DNA of 10,745 bases, taken from positions 1-10,745 of the forward strand of contig CAZUOL010000018.1 in NCBI GenBank assembly GCA_964621845.1, read 5' to 3'. Under the pieces are notes generated by a model. It saw only the letters and a program-made list of their open reading frames with translations. It made no database searches and was not told the origin of the DNA. Shown here piece after piece: positions 5,316-10,745 of the stretch (the stretch's first letter is position 1; every line of letters starts with the position of its first letter). This DNA comes from CAYRKQ01 sp964621845 (GTDB lineage Bacteria > Patescibacteriota > Saccharimonadia > Saccharimonadales > UBA7683). Both the position numbers and the translations under genes were made by a program.

Positions 5316-8090
5316 TTACGAACAGCCGCTGGTGGTGCCACACGACGGGCAGACATAACAGCTACCAGCTCGCTGCGTTTGATTACCACAGTTCGAACAG
5401 AGCGGTGCTACATCAGCCGTGCCAACTGATTGCTTCTTCACTGGCTCAGGCTGCGAAACCACTGGAGCAATTGCCTCAGGCTCAGCGACTGGCACAAGAT
5501 CCTCCTCAAGTAGGCTTGATTGGTTACTAAGCGCTTCGGCATCAAGATCGTCTAGGCTCACTAAACCAAGCTCAAGCTGATCATCGAGGCTCAAGTATTG
5601 TTTTGCCAATCGTTTGAAGATGTAATCAACAATCGAGGTAGCTGTTTTGATTTCAGGATCATCAGTCATGCCGGCCGGTGCAAAAGACATGTTTGTCAGC
5701 GCGTGGACGTAACTCTTAAGTGGCACCCCGTATTGCAGGCCATAACTCACTGAAATCGCCAGTGCATCCATCACGCCAGCCAGAGTTGAACCCTGTTTGG
5801 CAATCTTAAGCCACAGCTCCGCTGGTGTGCCATCTTCAAACTCACCTACGGTAATGAAGCCCTTGCTACCCGCAACCTTAAACTCCATGGTCTTAGAGTT
5901 GCGGATTCGTGGTACTTCGCGGCGGACCTTTGGTGTCATTGCCACTAACTGCTCTGTGATCTGTTCTGCTGTTTCAGCCGTGTGAGCAGTAAGGTCCTCT
6001 TTTTTATTCTCTTTCTTGTTTGAAGAAAGCGGCTGAGCAACCTTTGAACCGTCGCGGTAAATTGCCACTGCCTTAAGGCCTAGCTTCCACGAAAGCATGT
6101 GCAGTTCTTCGATATCCTCAACGGTAGAATCAACTGGCATATTCACCGTTTTGCTAATAGCTCCAGAAAGGAATGGCTGTACGGCACCCATCATCTTCAC
6201 ATGGCCATTGTAGTGGATGGCATTTTCGCCAACTGCGCAGGCGAATACATCGTAGTGTTCTTTTTTAAGGTGCGGTGCGTCAATCACGTTCCCGTTTTCG
6301 TGAATATACTCAACGATATCCCTCGTTTCGTTTTCACTGTAGCCAAGCGTCGCCAAAGCGCGTGGAATGGTTTGGTTCACAATAATCATGTTGCCACCAC
6401 CCACTAGCTTCTTGAATTTGGTGAGCGAGAAGTCTGGCTCAACCCCGGTTGTATCGCAATCCATCATGAAGCCGATTGTACCGGTTGGCGCTAATACTGA
6501 AGCCTGGGCGTTTCTCACCCCATAGCGTTCACCAAGTTCAACTGCTTCATCCCAGGCTTCGGCGGCAGCTGAAAGCAAATCTTCAGCAACCTGGCCCGCA
6601 TCAACATCACGTACGGCATCTCGGTGCTGCTTCAGCACTCGGATCGTACCCTCGCGATCCTTATGGAATCCTGCAAATGGGCCGACTTGTTTGGCAATTT
6701 TTGCGCTGGTGGCATAGGCATGGCCAGTCATTAAGGCGGTGATGGCAGCCGCCTGTGCACGCCCCTCTTCGCTATCGTATGGCAAGCCCTGGGCCATGAG
6801 CAATGCACCAAGGTTGGCGTAACCAAGACCAAGCTCACGATATGCTTTGGCGTTCTTTGTGATCTTTTCCGTTGGATACTCCGAGTAGCCTACCAAAATC
6901 TCTTGAGCCGTAAAGACGACCTCAACCGTTTGCTTGAAAGCCTCGATATCAAAGGTGCCATCTTCATTCAAGAACTTGAGTAAGTTAATTGAAGCGAGGT
7001 TACAGGCCGAGTTATCGAGGTGCATATATTCAGAACAAGGGTTTGAGCCATTAATGCGACCTGCATTTGGCGTCGTGTGCCAGTAGTTCGCAGTGGTATC
7101 AAACTGCAAACCTGGATCAGCACACTCCCATGCACTTTCAGCAATCTGACGCCATACATCACGAGCCTTCAGTGTTTTATAGACCTTTTTATCAGTCACA
7201 CCAACTAGATTCCAGTCATCATCATTTTCAACCGCCTGCATAAACTCATCGGTCACACGTACTGAATTGTTTGCGTTTTGATACTGCACGCTGAAGGAAT
7301 CACGACCATCAAGGTCCATATCAAAGCCAGCTTCTTGTAGCACTCGTGCCTTACGTTCTTCGATAGCCTTACACCAAATGAATTCCTCGACATCAGGGTG
7401 ATCAACATTCAACACCACCATCTTGGCTGCCCGGCGTGTTTTACCGCCCGACTTAATTGCCCCTGCTGATGAATCGGCACCACGCATGAAACTTAAGGGG
7501 CCAGAAGCCGTACCGGCGCTTTTACCAAGTGTTTCATAACTCGAACGAATGGAACTCACGTTAATACCCGAGCCCGAACCACCCTTAAAAATCATACCTT
7601 CTTCTTTATACCAATCCAGGATAGCAGGCATGGTATCTTCTACCGCCAAAATAAAACAGGCGCTTGCTTGCTGAGAACGGCCTTTTGCACCGATATTAAA
7701 CCAAACCGGAGAATTAAACGCTGCACGCTGCGCAGTTAAAATATACTTGAGCTCGGCATTAAAAGTTTCGGCCTGCTCATCACTTACAAAATAACCTTCT
7801 TGCTGACCATGACGCGTAATCGTATCAGCAACTCGGTTCACGAGCGTCTTCAGACTTGCCTCGCGCTCGTCGGTACCAGGAGTACCAGAGAAATACTTTT
7901 GACTTACAATATTAATAGCATTCAGGCTCCACGTATCAGGAAATTCGACTGCCTTTTGCTCAAACGCCACCTTGCCGGTTGTGGGATTATCAATTTTTGC
8001 ATCCCGCTCAACCCATGTGAACATATCATACGGATGTGTTCCTTTTTTTGTGAAATAGCGCTCCAATTGGAGCGCAGTTGCCTGCGCCAT
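5316..8090 (-). CDS. nrdJ: Adenosylcobalamin-dependent (class II) ribonucleotide reductase, 924 aa
   Basis: Reduces ribonucleotides to deoxyribonucleotides using B12 radical chemistry; it needs no oxygen and no NrdB partner. SACFIL gives the first redox cysteine (C145). NPCSE (350-354) carries the catalytic Asn, radical Cys352 and Glu354, and SAC at 361-363 the partner cysteine C363. LAPTGTIGFMMDCDTTGVEPD lies at 533-553. A TSCPD domain follows (about 690-840, with GEFEDGTPAELWLKIAKQGS and SYGLQYGVPL). The end has a cysteine cluster (C898, C901, C911, C914, C917, C923) that probably binds zinc and re-reduces the active site. There is no N-terminal ATP cone. The ATG at 8090 has a possible ribosome site (GAGAGGG); a TATAAT one base before the ATG is too close to be its promoter. 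nrdR, the RNR regulator gene, lies just upstream. Confidence 0.95.
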   Translation of the reverse strand: MAQATALQLERYFTKKGTHPYDMFTWVERDAKIDNPTTGKVAFEQKAVEFPDTWSLNAINIVSQKYFSGTPGTDEREASLKTLVNRVADTITRHGQQEGYFVSDEQAETFNAELKYILTAQRAAFNSPVWFNIGAKGRSQQASACFILAVEDTMPAILDWYKEEGMIFKGGSGSGINVSSIRSSYETLGKSAGTASGPLSFMRGADSSAGAIKSGGKTRRAAKMVVLNVDHPDVEEFIWCKAIEERKARVLQEAGFDMDLDGRDSFSVQYQNANNSVRVTDEFMQAVENDDDWNLVGVTDKKVYKTLKARDVWRQIAESAWECADPGLQFDTTANYWHTTPNAGRINGSNPCSEYMHLDNSACNLASINLLKFLNEDGTFDIEAFKQTVEVVFTAQEILVGYSEYPTEKITKNAKAYRELGLGYANLGALLMAQGLPYDSEEGRAQAAAITALMTGHAYATSAKIAKQVGPFAGFHKDREGTIRVLKQHRDAVRDVDAGQVAEDLLSAAAEAWDEAVELGERYGVRNAQASVLAPTGTIGFMMDCDTTGVEPDFSLTKFKKLVGGGNMIIVNQTIPRALATLGYSENETRDIVEYIHENGNVIDAPHLKKEHYDVFACAVGENAIHYNGHVKMMGAVQPFLSGAISKTVNMPVDSTVEDIEELHMLSWKLGLKAVAIYRDGSKVAQPLSSNKKENKKEDLTAHTAETAEQITEQLVAMTPKVRREVPRIRNSKTMEFKVAGSKGFITVGEFEDGTPAELWLKIAKQGSTLAGVMDALAISVSYGLQYGVPLKSYVHALTNMSFAPAGMTDDPEIKTATSIVDYIFKRLAKQYLSLDDQLELGLVSLDDLDAEALSNQSSLLEEDLVPVAEPEAIAPVVSQPEPVKKQSVGTADVAPLCSNCGNQTQRAGSCYVCPSCGTTSGCS

Positions 8091-8167
8091 AATTATACCC
8101 TCTCTTTTTTTATTGTTTTTTAAAGTTTTTGTTTAGAGCGAAACCGATCTCCACCTTGGCCACTCCC

Positions 8168-8264
8168 CCCTCACCTTTTGTGTGCGCTGGTATTTTATAC
8201 CAGGCTCGTTTTTGTATCGAGCACAATGAAGCGTATATTTCATTGTGCGCACAATAGGTGAGGG
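8168..8264. other. 97-bp four-way-junction structured element between nrdR and nrdJ
   Basis: The outer stem 8168-8185 pairs with 8247-8264: 18 positions, 16 Watson-Crick, one G-U on the + strand, one mismatch; the ends read CCCTCACC and GGTGAGGG. Inside are three back-to-back hairpins: 8187-8203 (CTGGTAT/ATACCAG, loop of 3), 8204-8222 (GCTCG/CGAGC, loop of 9) and 8223-8246 (ACAATGAA/TTCATTGT, loop of 8). Only base 8186 is unpaired at the junction. On the minus strand, an extended -10-like TGGTATAAA lies in the first of these hairpins. It could be a leader RNA of nrdJ, a small RNA, a DNA operator array or a small mobile element; I match it to no known family. The remaining 8091-8167 is, on the minus strand, G-rich then A-rich, with no gene. 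Confidence 0.6.
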
Positions 8265-8278
8265 ACCAATGTCCAAGC

Positions 8279-8743
8279 CTAGGGCTTTTCGCGTCGCGCT
8301 TTAAGGGCGCTTAACCCCTCCTCAAAACTTTTAATGCTCGTGAAGCGCCGATAGACACTTGCAAACCGCACATAGGCAACCTCATCAGCCTTGGCGAGCT
8401 CGTCCATCACGAGTTCACCAATTTCTTTTGCTGAAACCTCCGGCTTACCTAAATCGTACAACTCGCGCTCAATTCGCGCAACCATTTCTTCGCGAGCAAC
8501 GGCTGAGATGGTTGTTTTTTCGCTTGCACGCTCAATACCAGCAAGCACCTTGTCACGATCAAACAACTCGCGCACTCCGCTCCCCTTTACGACCGTTAGA
8601 TGTGGGCGTTCAATACGCTCATAGGTAGTAAAGCGGTGCTGGCAGGCCTCACATTCGCGCCGTCTACGAATACTATCACCTCCCGCTACATCGCGAGATT
8701 CGATAACTTTTGATTCGCATGACTGGCACTGTGGGCACTTCAT
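8279..8743 (-). CDS. nrdR: Transcriptional repressor NrdR, 154 aa
   Basis: Zinc-ribbon and ATP-cone regulator that senses ATP/dATP and represses ribonucleotide reductase genes. From the ATG at 8743 it begins MKCPQCQSCESKVIESR, with the second cysteine pair in RRRRECEACQHRFTTYE. Together these are the four-Cys zinc ribbon (residues about 3-37). The ATP cone follows (PHLTVVKGSGVRELFDRDK...) through VAYVRFASVYRRF. The length matches the family (about 150 aa). The longer frame starting at 8782 adds 13 residues before MKCPQC that NrdR proteins do not have. GGAG sits 7 nt before the chosen ATG. It has its own strong promoter and lies between ftsZ and nrdJ, its expected target. Confidence 0.95.
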   Translation of the reverse strand: MKCPQCQSCESKVIESRDVAGGDSIRRRRECEACQHRFTTYERIERPHLTVVKGSGVRELFDRDKVLAGIERASEKTTISAVAREEMVARIERELYDLGKPEVSAKEIGELVMDELAKADEVAYVRFASVYRRFTSIKSFEEGLSALKARREKP

Positions 8744-8814
8744 TGGCACTCCGATCTTGTAGTTTTGATTTGAATATTCCAAGTACTACGCTTCATGTGG
8801 TGTACTTCCATCTC

Positions 8815-8842
8815 ATTATAACGCTAATGCTAGCGTCGTCAA
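8815..8842 (-). promoter_or_regulatory. Strong nrdR promoter with palindromic spacer
   Basis: The minus strand has TTGACG (8842-8837), a 16-bp spacer and a perfect TATAAT (8820-8815). The -35 overlaps the ftsZ stop codon. The entire spacer is the inverted repeat ACGCTA-GCAT-TAGCGT, a likely operator position between the -35 and -10. The predicted start is near 8808, leaving about 65 nt of leader before nrdR. Confidence 0.75.
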
Positions 8843-10158
8843 TCATTTTTTTCGTTTTCTTCGTTGTGCTTTTTGCGACGGAAGCGACGCAAGAAGGCAG
8901 GAACGTCATGCTCTTCTTCTTTTTCATCAGTAGTTGATTCAGCTGTTTGTTTTTCATCATTTTTTGCGGCCTTTTCATCATCGTCGCTTGTCCAAATGCT
9001 CGGATCGTGTGTGTCAGCCTCTTTATGAAAAGGAGTGACCTCTTCACGTAGGCTTGTGTTCTCGGCAGCATCTTCATCCATATTAATCGTTTCTACTTCA
9101 TCAGCTTCAACGTCAGTCACCGGCCCTTCTAGTGGTGATACATCGTCAGAATCATCATCATTGCTATCGTCGGAAAGCGATGCGCCTCGTTTTGCAAAAT
9201 AAGAGCCGTCAAAACCGGTTGCAATTACGGTAATCTCTACCTTGTCCGTCATATCAGGCTTAATAGTTGCCCCAAAGATAATATTGGCATCAGGTGAAAC
9301 TGCCGCCGTGATCACCTCTGCGGCCTCATTCACTTCATGCATCGAAAGATCATTACCACCGGTAACGTTGAACACGACCCCACGTGCACCATCAATTGAT
9401 ACCTCAAGAAGCGGCGACTCAATCGCAGCCTGCGCTGCCAACACTGCTCTGTTCTCGCCCGTTCCGTGGCCAATACCCATAAGCGCAGAACCTGCACTCG
9501 ACATAACTGATTTTACATCAGCAAAATCAAGGTTAATTAAGCCATGTTCAGTAATAAGATCCGAAATACCCTGCACGCCTTGACGCAATACGTCATCGGC
9601 TACCTTAAAGGCTTCAAGAAGCGGAGTGTTTCGATCAATTGTTTGCAATAAACGGTCGTTTGGAATAGTGATCAATGTGTCGACATGATCAGAAAGGTTG
9701 CTAATAGCAAACTCGGCATTCTTGCGACGCTTTTCGCCCTCAAACGCAAACGGCTTGGTTGCCACACCTACCGTGAGAATATCCATTTCCTTTGCCAGTT
9801 TTGCCACTACATGCGCGGCACCACTACCAGTACCGCCTCCGGCACCTAGGGTAATAAAGAGCATATCAGTGCCTTTGAGTGCTTCTTTTATCTCATCCGT
9901 AGATTCTTCGGCTGCCTGCTGGCCCACTGAGGGGTCAGCACCCGCACCGAGGCCCCTAGTAGTATCTTTGCCAATGTGAATTTTTACTTGCGCCTTTGAA
10001 TGATAGAGTGCCTGGGCATCGGTGTTTACGGCAATAAACTGCACCCCCGTTAAACCAACGTCAGCCATCCGATTCACTGCGGATCCGCCGGCTCCGCCCA
10101 CCCCTACTACTTTAATAGATGCAAAAGCTTGTATATCTGCAGGTTTTACTTCAGGCAC
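8839..10158 (-). CDS. ftsZ: Cell division protein FtsZ, 439 aa
   Basis: Tubulin-like GTPase that forms the division ring. KVVGVGGAGGSAVNRM (16-31) and the tubulin signature GAGGGTGSG (105-113) bind GTP. NLDFADV (210-216) is the T7 loop that completes the neighbour's active site. After the globular core (to about 320) comes a long acidic linker of about 95 residues rich in Asp/Glu. Then DVPAFLRRF (about 418-426) gives the conserved C-terminal peptide that binds FtsA and other partners, followed by a charged tail of about 13 residues (RRKKHNEENEKND). The start is a GTG at 10158 with a full Shine-Dalgarno GGAGG (10169-10165) in front, in contrast to the leaderless genes of the window. The stop TGA at 8841 lies inside the nrdR -35 box. 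ftsA is the next gene upstream, the usual division-cluster order. Confidence 0.97.
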   Translation of the reverse strand: MPEVKPADIQAFASIKVVGVGGAGGSAVNRMADVGLTGVQFIAVNTDAQALYHSKAQVKIHIGKDTTRGLGAGADPSVGQQAAEESTDEIKEALKGTDMLFITLGAGGGTGSGAAHVVAKLAKEMDILTVGVATKPFAFEGEKRRKNAEFAISNLSDHVDTLITIPNDRLLQTIDRNTPLLEAFKVADDVLRQGVQGISDLITEHGLINLDFADVKSVMSSAGSALMGIGHGTGENRAVLAAQAAIESPLLEVSIDGARGVVFNVTGGNDLSMHEVNEAAEVITAAVSPDANIIFGATIKPDMTDKVEITVIATGFDGSYFAKRGASLSDDSNDDDSDDVSPLEGPVTDVEADEVETINMDEDAAENTSLREEVTPFHKEADTHDPSIWTSDDDEKAAKNDEKQTAESTTDEKEEEHDVPAFLRRFRRKKHNEENEKND

Positions 10159-10187
10159 GTCTTCCCTCCTCGTTCCTTATACATAAA

Positions 10188-10215
10188 AGTATAGTGTTTT
10201 GAACAAAAAAATCAA
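10188..10215 (-). promoter_or_regulatory. ftsZ promoter
   Basis: The minus strand has TTGATT (10215-10210), 16 bp, then TATACT (10193-10188), giving a leader of about 25 nt with a consensus GGAGG ribosome site before the GTG. A second -10-like TATAAG is a few bases further on. Confidence 0.6.
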
Positions 10216-10280
10216 ATACTCGAACAACTAGGTGCCTTTTGCAGAACACGCATTATCACACATCGAACCAAATTGGTGTT

Positions 10281-10441
10281 CAACATACTTAGATGACGTG
10301 AGGATCGTAATTCCATCCCCAGCTATTTAAAAACTGGGTGGAGTGAGTTTGTTTTCTCCTGGCGTGACGAGGATGTTTGAGCCAAACGTATGTTGAGAGA
10401 GTTCCGCAGGAGCCCGAGAGAAAATATGTGAATGAAACGCC
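10281..10441. other. Unidentified structured region in the ftsA-ftsZ gap
   Basis: No convincing gene is present between 10216 and 10540. This stretch has CAACATAC (10281-10288) perfectly complementary to GTATGTTG (10388-10395), about 100 nt apart. Between and around them are GTTTG-AGC-CAAAC (10375-10387), CCCAG/CTGGG near 10318-10338, CTCCTG/CAGGAG (near 10356 and 10407), TTTTCTC/GAGAAAA and GGCGT/ACGCC (10361-10365, 10437-10441). A T6 run (10445-10450) follows on the + strand. It could be a non-coding RNA or a dispersed repeat. I looked for and did not find the core motifs of RNase P RNA, tmRNA or SRP RNA. Confidence 0.4.
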
Positions 10442-10472
10442 ATGTTTTTTATTCTAGCTGGGCAGTTTTGCG

Positions 10473-10494
10473 CCGCTTTTGCTGCCAAAAGCGG
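10473..10494. repeat. Perfect 9-bp hairpin downstream of ftsA
   Basis: CCGCTTTTG (10473-10481) and CAAAAGCGG (10486-10494) pair perfectly around a 4-nt loop. It lies about 45 bp after the ftsA stop codon. It lacks a T-run on either strand, so it may stabilise or define the ftsA mRNA 3' end rather than be a standard terminator. Confidence 0.55.
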
Positions 10495-10540
10495 TAATTA
10501 AGCACTACTGCATCCTGATCAACTTCAGAGCAAGAGTGCC

Positions 10541-10745
10541 TTATTTGGCACCAAAGATGCGGCCGAAAAGCGATTTTGCAGTGGCAGCACCTTTTTCTAG
10601 GTGTCCCCCCAGCCATTTACCACCATAACTCGCAGTTTCATCTTTATGCTCATCAAGCAACATGAGCCCCACTACCGTTGCATAGTCGGCTCGCGTTACC
10701 TTCTCTTTTAAGCCGCCTATGCCACTCGGTGTTACCACTCTGGCC
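10541..10745 (-). CDS. ftsA: Cell division protein FtsA, C-terminal end (partial)
   Basis: The minus-strand frame enters from the right edge and ends at TAA 10543-10541; 67 residues are visible. ARVVTPSGIGGLKEKV and RADYATVVGLMLLD match the last part of the actin-like ATPase FtsA, where a P.G..GL......YAT.VGL pattern is typical. The end, GAATAKSLFGRIFGAK, is a basic amphipathic helix like the membrane-targeting tail of FtsA, which tethers FtsZ to the membrane. Position directly upstream of ftsZ supports the call. The internal GTG at 10738 is not a start, since the frame is open to the window edge. Although ftsA and ftsZ are neighbours, the gap is about 380 bp, unusually long. Confidence 0.85.
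   Translation of the reverse strand, partial: ARVVTPSGIGGLKEKVTRADYATVVGLMLLDEHKDETASYGGKWLGGHLEKGAATAKSLFGRIFGAK

Noticed and set aside
5316..5530. Open + strand frame at the 3' end of nrdJ
   Set aside because: Shadow of the cysteine-rich C-terminus of NrdJ.
8092..8097. TATAAT one base before the nrdJ ATG as its promoter
   Set aside because: The transcript would begin inside the first codons, and there is no -35 at the right distance; it looks fortuitous in an A-rich stretch.
8091..8278. Cobalamin riboswitch upstream of the B12-dependent RNR
   Set aside because: The conserved B12-box and core sequences are not found in order. Also, such riboswitches normally repress B12-independent enzymes rather than nrdJ.
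10205..10312. Short minus-strand frame beginning MELRSSRHLSMLNTNL
   Set aside because: About 35 codons, no ribosome site; it overlaps the ftsZ -35 and the structured region, so more likely non-coding.
10230..10420. RNase P RNA, tmRNA or SRP RNA in the ftsA-ftsZ gap
   Set aside because: None of their conserved cores (such as GAGGAAAGTCC, the tmRNA ends, or the SRP GGAAGGAAGCAGCC region) is present.

Overview
The window reads as a slice of chromosome from a small-genome bacterium of the Patescibacteria/CPR type, most likely Candidatus Saccharibacteria (inference). The grounds are a long eukaryotic-type isoleucyl-tRNA synthetase, a class II (B12-dependent) ribonucleotide reductase as the only RNR in view, tightly packed small lineage-type genes, and several promoters that place the start codon 7-8 nt after the -10 box (leaderless mRNAs). 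TAA, TAG and TGA all end recognisable genes, so the standard bacterial code fits. Almost everything is on the minus strand; the one exception is a short broken + strand gene near the left end. I see no tRNA, rRNA, CRISPR array, IS element or phage gene.

Left part (1-1054, minus strand read right to left): the first 116 residues of a zincin-type metallopeptidase run off the left edge. Its promoter overlaps a near-perfect CIRCE operator (369-395), and a divergent + promoter drives a small unknown gene interrupted by an in-frame TGA. Next come a 90-aa membrane protein and ileS.

Middle (1059-5317): ileS is preceded, with a 4-nt overlap, by a GyrI-like effector-binding-domain gene broken by one in-frame TAA. 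Upstream of both is a leader that I read as a T-box riboswitch: an antiterminator with a 6-bp lower helix, the 7-nt bulge TGGTACC and a 6-7-bp upper helix, plus a U-tracted terminator and a candidate stem I carrying an AUC (Ile) specifier. The bulge would pair with the ACCA end of uncharged tRNA-Ile. Unusually, the terminator stem encloses the antiterminator. Upstream again is a two-gene operon: a thioredoxin-fold protein without CxxC, then a membrane-anchored HExxH protein.

Right part (5316-10745): nrdJ, its regulator gene nrdR, ftsZ and the end of ftsA follow one another on the minus strand, linking dNTP supply with cell division. Between nrdR and nrdJ lies a 97-bp element that can fold into an almost fully paired four-way junction. 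The nrdR promoter has a perfect -10, a near-perfect -35, and a spacer that is itself an inverted repeat. The 380-nt ftsA-ftsZ gap holds an unidentified structured stretch and the ftsZ promoter.
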